Source: DASSQJ01 sp963773655
GTDB taxonomy: Bacteria; Actinomycetota; Actinomycetes; Actinomycetales; Dermatophilaceae
NCBI GenBank assembly: GCA_963773655.1
Contig: CAVZBX010000001.1
Span: 620,001 to 684,000 of the forward strand
Length of the DNA: 64,000 nt
Direction of reading: 5' to 3'
A program made the translations under genes and the position numbers. This document shows positions 34,021 through 42,834 of this stretch, one piece after another (the stretch's first letter is position 1; each line of letters starts with the position of its first letter). Under the pieces are notes generated by a model. That model had not been told where the DNA came from and searched no databases. It worked only from the letters and a program-made list of their open reading frames with translations.

Positions 34021-34635
34021 TGCCAACACCGCCTTGGTGAGTCGATCGCCGGAAGCCCAGCACGCTACCCCCGCGGTGCCCATCTGGCGACCCCTGCGAG
34101 GTCTGGCGGTCGTGACCGAGCGGCCCGTCCTGCCGCGTGCGTCACCCGCTCCATGTCGAGGCCTGGGACGACGACGGGCCGCGGTGGACCGAGGCACTGG
34201 CGGCGCTGCTCGGCGAATCCGCCTGACCGTGACGGGTGGGCGGTGCCCGAGGACGTCCCTCGCCCACCCGACACCGCTGGTCGAGGCGGGCACGAACCCG
34301 GCGCTGCCGATCGACGGCGTCGGCCACCGAGCCGATGGACGGCAACGAGCGCCTCGATGCGTCGCCCTGCGTGAGGTCGCCCGCTGCGAGCCCACGGGTG
34401 GGGGTCTGCCCGGCCGGTCTGCCGGTCCTGCTCGGTGCGGGCATCGTCCGCATGACGACCACCTCGTCGACGGCAGCCGCATCCGTGGGGCGCGGACGGG
34501 ACGCCTCGGCCGGCGCCTCCGCCCCAGTGCCCTGCGGAACCTCTCCGCGGACAGCGTCCCGGGAGGTCTCGTGCGGCACGGGCCAGCCGGCGCCGAGGGT
34601 CCCGGCGAGCGCCACGGCCGCTCCCGGCGGCTGGG
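34021..34635. other. 615-base region without an intact gene
   Basis: Only one stretch has coding character: on the plus strand 34137-34226 reads VRHPLHVEAWDDDGPRWTEAL then ALLGESA and a stop. It has no start codon with a ribosome site and a stop lies about twelve codons upstream, so it is either a gene remnant or chance. The rest shows no frame with consistent third-position GC bias. Confidence 0.35.
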
Positions 34636-35013
34636 CTACCCGCCGACGAGGACGCGGCGCTCGCCGGCGCCCAGCCGCCGGAGCAGGTCGCGCCGGGAGA
34701 GCTCGACCGGCCCGCAGTCGCACCAGGCCGCGAGCACGTCGTCGGCCGAGCGCCCGGCCTCGAGCAGGTCGAGCCGGTCGGGCGCCCGGGACCCGTGGTG
34801 CGCGGTGTCGACGAAGTCCTTCGAGCCGTGCGCGTGTGACCCCGGCCTGGTGCGCACCACCGGCCCGGCCGCCGTGTCGTAGACGGCGGCGAGGTGGTGG
34901 CTGCGGTGACACTGGACGGTCATCCGCTCGGCCGCCGCGCGGTCCGCCAGCGCGTCCAGCGCCGCCCGGGCGCGGCGCTCCCGGGTCTGCGTGAGGGTGG
35001 GTCCTGTGGCCAT
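34636..35013 (-). CDS. Conserved-looking hypothetical protein with a CxC motif
   Basis: 125-residue protein of unknown function. The N-terminal half is helical and basic (RERRARAALDALADRAAAERMTVQ), the middle has HRSHHLAAVYDTAAGPVV and KDFVDTAHHGSR, and the end has AAWCDCGPVELSRRDLLRRLG. The several histidines and the CxC pair might bind a metal, which is speculation. The ATG at 35013 has GAAGGAGG upstream, so translation is well supported. It is monocistronic, between the PhoX-like and Hsp20 genes. Confidence 0.6.
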   Translation of the reverse strand: MATGPTLTQTRERRARAALDALADRAAAERMTVQCHRSHHLAAVYDTAAGPVVRTRPGSHAHGSKDFVDTAHHGSRAPDRLDLLEAGRSADDVLAAWCDCGPVELSRRDLLRRLGAGERRVLVGG

Positions 35014-35190
35014 CGTCGGCCTCCTTCGTCGGCGCGTGCCGCCGACACGATCCCGTCGCCCTCAGGCTACTCCGCGGTCGGTCCCGCGGACGTGGCGAGG
35101 ATCACCCGTCATCGGCCGCTCCAGCCAAAACCACTGCCGCACAAGGCTGCTGCGGGTCAGAAGCCATGGCAGCCGGTCTCGGCCCGGGCG

Positions 35191-35196
35191 TATCCT
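35191..35196 (+). promoter_or_regulatory. -10 box of hsp20
   Basis: TATCCT gives a leader of about 75 bases before the ATG at 35278. No HAIR or CIRCE operator is visible in the 264-base upstream gap. Confidence 0.4.
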
Positions 35197-35277
35197 GACA
35201 GGTGGGGGGCCGGACGGCCCCCACTCCCCAGGGAGGCGCACGGTGCCCCCTCGTGGGGCACGGAAGAAGGTGTTCTC

Positions 35278-35742
35278 ATGAGTCTGGTCAAGCGCGAGAA
35301 CGCGTGGCCGCTGGACGTGGTGCTCACCGAGGACCGCGTGGACCGCATGTTCCGCGACATGTTCCGAGGCTTCTTCGGCGAGGGCTGGGCGCAGGCGCCC
35401 GACACGAAGCCGATGAAGGTCGAGGAGTTCGTCGAGGACGGCACGGTGGTGATCCGTGCCGAGCTGCCCGGCATCGACCCGGACGAGGACGTCGACCTCA
35501 CCGTGGCCGACGGCATCCTCCACCTCACGGCGACGCGCGAGGAGCGTTCCGAGGAGGAGCGGCCCGACGGCTACCGCTCCGAGTTCCACTACGGCCGCCT
35601 CGAGCGCCACATCCGGCTGCCGGAGGGTGCGAAGGCCGATGACATCACCGCCAGCTACACGGACGGCATCCTCGAGGTGCGCGTCCCCGCGCCGACGGAG
35701 ATCGAGAAGCCGACGACCAAGGTCGCCATCACCCGCGGCTGA
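35278..35742 (+). CDS. Hsp20-family small heat-shock protein
   Basis: 154-residue ATP-independent holdase chaperone. The alpha-crystallin domain spans about residues 40-140: KVEEFVEDGTVVIRAELPGIDPDEDVDLTV, GILHLTATREERSEEE and the closing GILEVRVPAP strand, with the A-x-x-x-n-GvL-type motif YTDGILEV. The short C-terminal tail carries no clear I-x-I motif, so oligomer form may differ. The ATG at 35278 follows AGAAGG. It is monocistronic. Confidence 0.9.
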   Translation: MSLVKRENAWPLDVVLTEDRVDRMFRDMFRGFFGEGWAQAPDTKPMKVEEFVEDGTVVIRAELPGIDPDEDVDLTVADGILHLTATREERSEEERPDGYRSEFHYGRLERHIRLPEGAKADDITASYTDGILEVRVPAPTEIEKPTTKVAITRG

Positions 35743-35761
35743 CGCCCGGAAGGACGCCCGC

Positions 35762-35797
35762 ACGCCCCACGGCACCGTCATCGGTGCCACGGGGCGT
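35762..35797. terminator. Bidirectional terminator hairpin
   Basis: 16-base arms (35762-35777 and 35782-35797) pair with a two-base internal mismatch around a TCAT loop. The hairpin is between the convergent hsp20 and LuxR genes. Confidence 0.6.
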
Positions 35798-35808
35798 CGC
35801 GTGCGTGG

Positions 35809-36579
35809 TCACACCGCCGGTGGCTGCGCCACCGCCCCGCGGGGCGGTAGCAGGTCCAGGTCGTACGCCCGGAGCACGGCGGACAGCCGGTCGGTGACGT
35901 CGAGCTTGTCGTAGATCCGGCGCAGGTGCACCTCCACCGTGCGCGGCGAGGTGCCGAGCTCGCGGCCGATGCGGCTCGCCGTGTGCCCGGCCGCGAGCAG
36001 CTCGAGCACCTCGCGCTCGCGGGACGTCAGCCGCGGCACCGTGCCCGGCCACGGGAGGGGACGGATGCCCGCGAGGGTGGCCATCGACGCGACCACCGGT
36101 CGCACCACGGCCAGCTGCTCGAGGTCGTCGTCCGAGAAGTCCGCGCCGAGGCGGCCCAGCAGGACGACGGCGAAGTCGGGTCCCCCGACGAGGGGCAGCG
36201 TGCACGCCTGGTCGACCCCGCAGTACTCGAGGCAGCCCTGGCGCTGGCGGGACGCGCCCCAGGCCTCGCGGCCGAAGACGCGCTCGGCCGAACGCGGAGC
36301 CAGGTCGCCACGGGTCACAGGGTCGAGCAGGGGGTCGCTGGCGCGCATGAGCACGAGCTCGTCGACCAGGCCGCTGCGGGGTCCGGGCGGGAGCGAGGCG
36401 CCGTCCACCTCGACGTGGGTGTGCGTCGGGTCCGACCGCAGCAGCAGGGCGACGGAGGCGCCGCCCGCCCGCGCCACGGTCTCGAGCACCGCGTCCACCC
36501 GGCGCGCTGGATCGGCCGTCGCCGACATCCTCCCCGCGAGGTCGGTGACGAGGGCGAGCAGCGGATCCCCAACGGCCAC
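35809..36579 (-). CDS. LuxR-type regulator with GAF-like sensor domain
   Basis: 256-residue transcription factor. Residues 15-180 form a GAF-like domain (TDLAGRMSATADPARRVDAVLETVARAGGASVALLL-type start) with a CLEYCGVDQAC cysteine-rich loop near 115 that might sense redox or metal. Residues 185-245 are a LuxR helix-turn-helix (LTSREREVLELLAAGHTASRIGRELGTS, then VEVHLRRIYDKL). The GTG start follows TAGGCT by 6 bases. Targets unknown; the neighbouring convergent hsp20 and upstream secreted-protein gene are possible ones. Confidence 0.85.
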   Translation of the reverse strand: MAVGDPLLALVTDLAGRMSATADPARRVDAVLETVARAGGASVALLLRSDPTHTHVEVDGASLPPGPRSGLVDELVLMRASDPLLDPVTRGDLAPRSAERVFGREAWGASRQRQGCLEYCGVDQACTLPLVGGPDFAVVLLGRLGADFSDDDLEQLAVVRPVVASMATLAGIRPLPWPGTVPRLTSREREVLELLAAGHTASRIGRELGTSPRTVEVHLRRIYDKLDVTDRLSAVLRAYDLDLLPPRGAVAQPPAV

Positions 36580-36585
36580 CGGGGC

Positions 36586-36591
36586 AGCCTA
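36586..36591 (-). promoter_or_regulatory. Leaderless-type -10 box
   Basis: TAGGCT on the minus strand ends 6 bases before the GTG at 36579 and fixes the start of the LuxR-type regulator. Confidence 0.55.
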
Positions 36592-36643
36592 GGGCCCTCC
36601 GCACGCCGGTGACCAGCGAAAACGCGCAAACCCCGGGACGCAT

Positions 36644-36692
36644 GCGGCCCGGCGGCGGGGTGTCCCCGTGCCCCACCCCGCTGCCGGGCCGC
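36644..36692 (-). terminator. Long terminator hairpin after the secreted-protein gene
   Basis: 19-base arms (36644-36662 and 36674-36692), with one G-T pair, form a strong stem 19 bases after the stop at 36711. Confidence 0.75.
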
Positions 36693-36710
36693 GACCAGAG
36701 CCCGCTCGGC

Positions 36711-37139
36711 TCAGGCCCCGCAGTCGTAGGCGGACGCCGCCCCGATCCAGGTCCCGAGGAGCTCGTCGGGGAGGGTCGAGCCCGCCCCGAAGTACTCCAG
36801 GCCCTTGCCGTCGGCACCGTTCGGGTTCATCCGGCCGGTCTCGTTCGGGTCGCCGATCGTCATCTTCTCGAAGACCTTCAGGCCGACCGGCAGCCCGGCC
36901 GCCTCGAGGGCGTCGTACCCGGCGGCCGCGGCCTCCTCGCAGGGCGCCTGGTAGCCGGCGACCTCGGCCGCGCCGAGCTCGGCGGTGTAGACGACCCAGT
37001 TCTCCGACTGCGGCCCCTCCAGGCTGTACATCGGGACGAAGCAGTGGTGCGCGTAGGCGGGTGACGCGCCGATGAGCAGCGCCGCGGTGGCGGCCCCGCC
37101 GACGAGCACCCTCCGGCGGACTGTGGACATGACGGACAT
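36711..37139 (-). CDS. Small secreted protein of unknown function
   Basis: 142-residue exported protein. ATG at 37139 follows GGAGGAAACC. The signal peptide has a VRRRVLVGG start, a hydrophobic core AATAALLIGAS and a likely cut after SPAYA. The mature protein begins HHCFVPMYSLEG and contains three cysteines (HHCF, APCEEA and the final YDCGA), tryptophan at NWVVYTAEL, and GDPNETGRMNPNGADGKGLEYFGAGS. The histidine pair plus cysteine at the mature N-terminus could bind a metal, but that is a guess. A conserved actinobacterial family is possible. Confidence 0.65.
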   Translation of the reverse strand: MSVMSTVRRRVLVGGAATAALLIGASPAYAHHCFVPMYSLEGPQSENWVVYTAELGAAEVAGYQAPCEEAAAAGYDALEAAGLPVGLKVFEKMTIGDPNETGRMNPNGADGKGLEYFGAGSTLPDELLGTWIGAASAYDCGA

Positions 37140-37303
37140 GGTTTCCTCCTCCGTGTTCGGGACCGGTCCGGCCCCGGAGGACATGGAAGCGGCTGCGACC
37201 GATCGCCGGGAATGCGGAGTTCTACGTAGCCCGTCCGGGGGAGCAGCCCGTCGGCGCGCCGGGTGAGGACCCGGCGCCGGCGGCCGGGGTCACCCCGCTC
37301 GCG

Positions 37304-37309
37304 TAGGCT
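37304..37309 (+). promoter_or_regulatory. prfB: Leaderless-type -10 box for prfB
   Basis: TAGGCT ends 8 bases before the GTG at 37318 and there is no Shine-Dalgarno sequence. It excludes the TTG at 37309 as the start. Confidence 0.55.
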
Positions 37310-37317
37310 TGCCCCTC

Positions 37318-38437
<1,120 letters not shown>

Positions 38438-38439
38438 CG

Positions 38440-38936
38440 GTGAGCGAGGACCAGAGCGCGGCCGCCACCGGGTCGTGGGCGGCATGGCAGCAGCTGCTCG
38501 TCACCGCCGTGCTCGGGCTCGCCGACGGCGAGACGGTCACCGTGGAGGCCCCCCGTTCGCGGCCCGGATGGCCAAGAGCCCCGAGCGCCGGTTCCCCTTC
38601 ATGCCCGCCAAGCGGGCGATGACCCGGCCCTGGGTGCGCCTGACCAGGGCCGAGGACCTGCTGCGCGGCCAGTGCATCGGTGCCGAGGTTTTCGGTGGCG
38701 CCTTCCCGTGGACCGCCGAGGAGCACGCCGCCCTCGTCGACCTCGGCTGGCACGCCTCGCTCGCCGACGGGCCCGACTACGTGCGCTTCTGGCCGGACGA
38801 CGTGCCGCAGGGGCCCTTCCTGCCGAGGGCGGACGCCGAGCGCGCGGCGGCCGCAGTGGCCACGACGCTGCGCGAGGTGGTCAGCCCACCGCGCCCCGGC
38901 GCCGACGACCCGCTGCCCGCCATCCTGCGCGGGTGA
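38440..38936 (+). CDS. TY-Chap-like small protein, frameshifted
   Basis: About 165 residues once corrected. It starts at GTG 38440, two bases after prfB, with GSWAAWQQLLVTAVLGLADGETVTVE; after a missing C in the run at 38549-38554 it continues in another frame with PFAARMAKSPERRFPFMP and GWHASLADGPDYVRFWPDDVPQGP. This resembles the actinobacterial TY-Chap (YbjN/CesT-like chaperone) domain proteins, by eye only. It probably forms a unit with prfB. Function unknown. Confidence 0.6.
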
Positions 38937-39013
38937 GCCGGCGGCGAGCACGCCGGCTCCGGACACAACCCGCCGGAGGGCACCCCTTGACCGGGATCCT
39001 CGGACACCCGACC

Positions 39014-39019
39014 TATCCT
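39014..39019 (+). promoter_or_regulatory. ftsE: Possible -10 box of ftsEX
   Basis: TATCCT would give a 5' leader of about 50 bases for ftsE. The nearest TTGACC (38987-38992) is 21 bases upstream, longer than usual, so only the -10 is offered. Confidence 0.35.
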
Positions 39020-39075
39020 CGACAGTGCCACCCCGTGGTCCCCGAACCCCCTGCCGACGAGGCCCCGCCACCCGC

Positions 39076-39780
39076 ATGATCTCCTTCGAGAACGTCACCA
39101 AGGTCTACCCACGGTCCACCCGCGCCGCGGTCGACGATGTCACCATCGACATCGAGCGCGGCGAGTTCGTCTTCGTCGTCGGACCCTCCGGCTCCGGCAA
39201 GTCGACCATCCTGCGGCTGGCCCTGCGTGAGGAGGCCGTGACCAACGGCACGGTGCTCGTCGCCGGCTACGACCTGCGCACCATGCCGATGCGGCACGTG
39301 CCCCGGCTGCGCCGGGAGATGGGCGCGGTCTTCCAGGACTTCCGGCTGCTGCCCAACAAGACCGTCCACGAGAACGTCGCCTACGCCCTGCAGGTCCTCG
39401 GCAAGCCGAAGCACGTCATCCGCCAGCTCGTCCCCGAGACCCTCGAGATGGTGGGTCTCGCCGGCAAGGAACGGCGTTTCCCGCACCAGCTCTCCGGGGG
39501 CGAGCAGCAGCGCGTCGCCATCGCCCGGGCCGTCGTCAACCGGCCGCAGATCCTGCTCTGCGACGAGCCCACCGGCAACCTCGACCAGCGGATCAGCATC
39601 GAGATCGTCCGGCTCCTCGAGCGGATCAACCGCACCGGCACCACGATCGTCATGGCCACCCACGACCACGACATCGTCAACGACCTGCGCCGCCGCGTCA
39701 TCCAGCTCGACGACGGTCGCGTCGTCCGCGACGAGCAGGACGCCGCCTACCACCCGGCCGCGGCGGACGGGGAGGCCTGA
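39076..39780 (+). CDS. ftsE: Cell-division ABC ATPase FtsE
   Basis: 234-residue ATPase that with FtsX activates peptidoglycan hydrolases at the septum. All ABC motifs are present: Walker A GPSGSGKST near residue 36, Q-loop VFQDFRLLPNKTVHEN near 83, signature QLSGGEQQRVAIARA near 137, Walker B ILLCDEPTGNLD near 158 and the switch histidine in MATHDHD near 193. ftsX follows after two bases and the septal hydrolase gene comes next, a typical actinobacterial order. Confidence 0.95.
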   Translation: MISFENVTKVYPRSTRAAVDDVTIDIERGEFVFVVGPSGSGKSTILRLALREEAVTNGTVLVAGYDLRTMPMRHVPRLRREMGAVFQDFRLLPNKTVHENVAYALQVLGKPKHVIRQLVPETLEMVGLAGKERRFPHQLSGGEQQRVAIARAVVNRPQILLCDEPTGNLDQRISIEIVRLLERINRTGTTIVMATHDHDIVNDLRRRVIQLDDGRVVRDEQDAAYHPAAADGEA

Positions 39781-39782
39781 GG

Positions 39783-40688
39783 ATGCAGACGCGCTTCCTC
39801 GCCTCCGAGGTCGGCTCGGGGCTGCGCCGCAACCTGTCGATGGCGATCTCGGTGGTGCTCGTCACGATGGTGTCGATCTTCCTCCTCGGCCTCGGCCTGC
39901 TCGCCCAGCGCCAGGCCGACACGATGAAGGGCTACTGGTACGACCGCATCCAGATCTCGATCTACCTGTGCACCCCGACCTCGCTCCAGCCCAACTGCGA
40001 GGGCAAGGCGGTCACCGACGCCCAGCGCAGCACGCTGTCCGCACAGCTCGAGGCACTGCCGGAGGTCAAGCAGGTCTTCTACGAGTCCGAGCAGCAGGCG
40101 TACGAGCGTTTCAAGGAGCAGTTCCGCAACAGCCCCATCGCTGGCAACGTCGAGGTCGGTGACATCCCGCAGAGCCTCCGGGTGCAGCTCAACGACCCCA
40201 ACCAGTACGAGAACGTCACCAGCCAGTTCGAGAACGCGCCGGGTGTGGCGGCGGTCCAGAACCAGGAGAAGGTCCTCAGCAAGTTCTTCACCATCATCAA
40301 CGTCGTCACCGCGTTCGCGGTGGCCCTGGCGGCGCTGATGGCGGCCTGCGCCGCGCTGCTCATGGCGACGACGATCCGGCAGGCGGCGTTCATCCGCCGC
40401 CGGGAGATCGGGATCATGCGCCTGGTCGGGGCGTCCAACTGGACCATCCGGATGCCCTTCATCACCGAGATGGTCATCGTCTCGGTGCTCGGCACGACGA
40501 TCGCGATCGGACTGCTGCTGGCCCTGACCCAGTACGTCATCACCGAGGGAGCCAGCAAGATCGCCCTGGCCCAGGCCTTCATCGGGCCGGCGGACGTCTG
40601 GCTGCTCGTCCCGTGGCTCGTCGGCGGGGTGGTCCTCATCGCCGTCGGGACGAGCCTGGTCACCCTGCGTCGCTACCTGCGGGTCTGA
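39783..40688 (+). CDS. ftsX: Cell-division permease-like protein FtsX
   Basis: 301-residue membrane partner of FtsE. A cytoplasmic N-terminus with the first membrane segment (about 23-42) is followed by a large external domain (45-165) containing two cysteines (IYLCTPTSLQPNC), and three further membrane segments (about 175-200, 228-250 and 270-292) of the FtsX/MacB fold with RRREIGIMRLVGAS. The external domain recruits the hydrolase; the M23 protein encoded downstream is the likely partner. Confidence 0.95.
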   Translation: MQTRFLASEVGSGLRRNLSMAISVVLVTMVSIFLLGLGLLAQRQADTMKGYWYDRIQISIYLCTPTSLQPNCEGKAVTDAQRSTLSAQLEALPEVKQVFYESEQQAYERFKEQFRNSPIAGNVEVGDIPQSLRVQLNDPNQYENVTSQFENAPGVAAVQNQEKVLSKFFTIINVVTAFAVALAALMAACAALLMATTIRQAAFIRRREIGIMRLVGASNWTIRMPFITEMVIVSVLGTTIAIGLLLALTQYVITEGASKIALAQAFIGPADVWLLVPWLVGGVVLIAVGTSLVTLRRYLRV

Positions 40689-40877
40689 CACCGGCCACGA
40701 GGGCGGACGTGCCGTGGGTGCCCTCGCCGTCGTCGGGCGACCGCTCGGTCCTTCGGCCGTTCGGCCGGGGAGTTCCGGACCGGCTGCGCGGACCGGCCGG
40801 AGCCGTCAGGCTGAGGCTGCGCTGAAGGCCAGGGGCGCCCGAACGGACGCGAAACGCGTGGTTCGCTAGCGCGCTTC

Positions 40878-40892
40878 TGTTATTCGTGTTAC
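40878..40892 (+). promoter_or_regulatory. Direct repeat upstream of the M23 hydrolase gene
   Basis: TGTTAT and TGTTAC are spaced 9 bases apart just before the start codons. MtrA, a regulator of wall-hydrolase genes in actinobacteria, binds paired GTTAC-like half-sites with this sort of spacing. The match is partial. The 215-base ftsX-hydrolase gap otherwise shows nothing clear. Confidence 0.3.
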
Positions 40893-40903
40893 CAATGGGG
40901 ATC

Positions 40904-42295
40904 ATGGGACGACTTGACCCTGCCCGCCCGCGCGCGCCCCGCCGGGCGGTCGCCGTCCTCGCCGGCCTGACCTGCGCCGCCGGCGTGGTCGTTCCCGTGC
41001 CCGCGCAGGCCGCCACCGACCCCGGCGTCCAGAAGCGCAAGGTCGACTCCACGATCGACCGGCTCGAGGACCACCTCGACGACACCAGCGCCAAGCTGAA
41101 GAAGGCCTACACGGCCCTGGAGTCCACGAAGTCGCGGATCCCCGGTGCGCGCGAGGCCCTCGAGCAGGCCCAGTCCGCCGCCGCCGAGGCCGACCGGGCC
41201 AACACCGTCGCCGCCCAGGAGCTCGAGGTGGCCCGGGCCAACGAGCAGAAGGCCGAGGACGAGCTGGAGCGCACGGTCAAGGAGGTCGAGGAGGGGCGGG
41301 CCCGGCTGGCCCAGTTCGCCGCGCAGATCTACCAGGAGCAGGGCTTCGGCCAGCTCGACGTCGCGCTCTCCAGCACCGACCCCCAGCAGTTCGCCGACCG
41401 CATCGCCCTCGTCGACACCGTCATGGACGTGCAGGGCCAGACGATCGAGCGGCTCGCCACCGAGCAGGCCAGCCAGCGGGCCCTGGAGGACCACCTCTCC
41501 GCGCTGCGCGCGGACTCCGCCGCGAAGAAGAAGGCCGCCGAGGAGGCGCTCGCGCGGGCGGAGGCCGCCCGCGACGTCGCCGCCAGGGCCAAGGCCGACC
41601 TCGAGGCCCTCGCGGCGAGCCAGGAGCAGCAGACCGCGGACTTCGAGGAGCAGGTCACCGCCGACAAGGAGCAGCTCGCCGCCATGAAGGCCGAGCAGGC
41701 GCGGCTGCAGAAGATCCTCGAGCAGCGTGCGGCCGAGGCCCGCCGCCGGGCGGCGGAGGCGGCACGCAAGAAGGCGGCCGCCGAGGCCGCGGCCCGCCGC
41801 AAGGCCGAGCAGGAGCGGTCCTCGCGCTCCGACGGCGGGGGCAGCAGCAGCTCGGGCGGATCCAGCAGCTCGGGCGGCTCCGGCGGCTCCGGCGGCTCGA
41901 CCAGCTACCTGAGCCGACCGGTGCACACCGGGTGGGTCAGCTCCGAGTTCGGGAACCGCTACCACCCGCTCCTGCACATCTGGCGGCTCCACGCGGGGCG
42001 GGACTACGCCGCCGACTGCGGCACGCCGGTGTACGCGGCCGCCTCGGGGACGGTGATCATGGCCGGCCCCACCTACGGCTACGGCAACCGCATCGTCATC
42101 GACCACGGCCTCGAGCGCGGGGTCGGCCTCGCCACCACCTACAACCACCTGAGCGGGTTCGCCGTCGGCGGCGGCAGCGTCGGCCGCGGCCAGCTCATCG
42201 GCTACGTCGGCTCGACCGGCACCTCCACCGGGTGCCACCTGCACTTCGAGACCCTGGAGAACGGCGGCTTCGTCGACCCCCGCCGGTGGCTGTGA
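40904..42295 (+). CDS. Secreted M23 peptidoglycan hydrolase with coiled coil (EnvC-like)
   Basis: 463-residue exported endopeptidase. Starts at 40895 and 40904 are both possible; the signal peptide (RRAVAVLAGLTCAAGVVV, then PAQAA) suits either. Residues 45-300 form a long alanine/glutamate-rich coiled coil like those that dock to FtsX. A serine-glycine linker (about 315-340) leads to the M23 domain, with the zinc motif H-x-x-x-D (HAGRDYAADCG) and HLHFE. Position after ftsEX argues that FtsEX opens this autoinhibited enzyme to cut septal wall. Actinobacteria often use NlpC/P60 proteins such as RipC for this, so an M23 version is of interest. Confidence 0.9.
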   Translation: MGRLDPARPRAPRRAVAVLAGLTCAAGVVVPVPAQAATDPGVQKRKVDSTIDRLEDHLDDTSAKLKKAYTALESTKSRIPGAREALEQAQSAAAEADRANTVAAQELEVARANEQKAEDELERTVKEVEEGRARLAQFAAQIYQEQGFGQLDVALSSTDPQQFADRIALVDTVMDVQGQTIERLATEQASQRALEDHLSALRADSAAKKKAAEEALARAEAARDVAARAKADLEALAASQEQQTADFEEQVTADKEQLAAMKAEQARLQKILEQRAAEARRRAAEAARKKAAAEAAARRKAEQERSSRSDGGGSSSSGGSSSSGGSGGSGGSTSYLSRPVHTGWVSSEFGNRYHPLLHIWRLHAGRDYAADCGTPVYAAASGTVIMAGPTYGYGNRIVIDHGLERGVGLATTYNHLSGFAVGGGSVGRGQLIGYVGSTGTSTGCHLHFETLENGGFVDPRRWL

Positions 42296-42333
42296 GCCCC
42301 GGAACCCGCTGGGTCGCCGCACCGGGCAGCGGG

Positions 42334-42339
42334 TAGCCT
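42334..42339 (+). promoter_or_regulatory. smpB: Leaderless-type -10 box for smpB
   Basis: TAGCCT ends 7 bases before the GTG at 42347; no Shine-Dalgarno sequence is present. Confidence 0.5.
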
Positions 42340-42346
42340 CCTCGAC

Positions 42347-42829
42347 GTGGCTCGGAAGGACGACGGCACCACCACGGTCGCCAGCAACCGCAAGGCCCGC
42401 TACGACTACCTCATCGAGGACACGTACGAGGCGGGCCTGGTCCTCATGGGCACCGAGGTCAAGGCGCTGCGGATGGGCCGGGCCTCGCTCGTCGACGGCT
42501 GGGCCGGGTTCGACGACGACGGCGAGCTCTGGCTCCAGGGCGTGCACATCCCCGAGTACGTCAGCGGCACCTGGACCAACCACACGCCGCGGCGCAAGCG
42601 CAAGCTGCTGCTCCACCGGCGCGAGCTGGAGAAGATCGCGGCGGCCACCCGCGAGACCGGGCACACGGTCGTGCCGCTGCGGCTGTACTTCAAGGACGGG
42701 CGGGCCAAGGTCGAGATCGCCGTCGTCAAGGGCAAGAAGGCCTACGACAAGCGGCAGACCCTGCGCGAGCAGCAGGACCGCCGCGAGGCCGACCGGGCGA
42801 TCGCGGCCCGGCGCCGCGGAGAGGACTGA
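42347..42829 (+). CDS. smpB: SsrA-binding protein SmpB
   Basis: 160-residue tmRNA-binding protein that delivers tmRNA to stalled ribosomes. The OB-fold has KARYDYLIEDTYEAGLVLMGTEVK near residue 15, KALRMGRASLVDGWAGF near 38 and the C-terminal basic tail KGKKAYDKRQTLREQQDRREADRAI that forms a helix in the mRNA channel. Its RNA partner, ssrA, is 9 kb downstream in the same window. Confidence 0.97.
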   Translation: MARKDDGTTTVASNRKARYDYLIEDTYEAGLVLMGTEVKALRMGRASLVDGWAGFDDDGELWLQGVHIPEYVSGTWTNHTPRRKRKLLLHRRELEKIAAATRETGHTVVPLRLYFKDGRAKVEIAVVKGKKAYDKRQTLREQQDRREADRAIAARRRGED

Positions 42830-42834
42830 CACCG

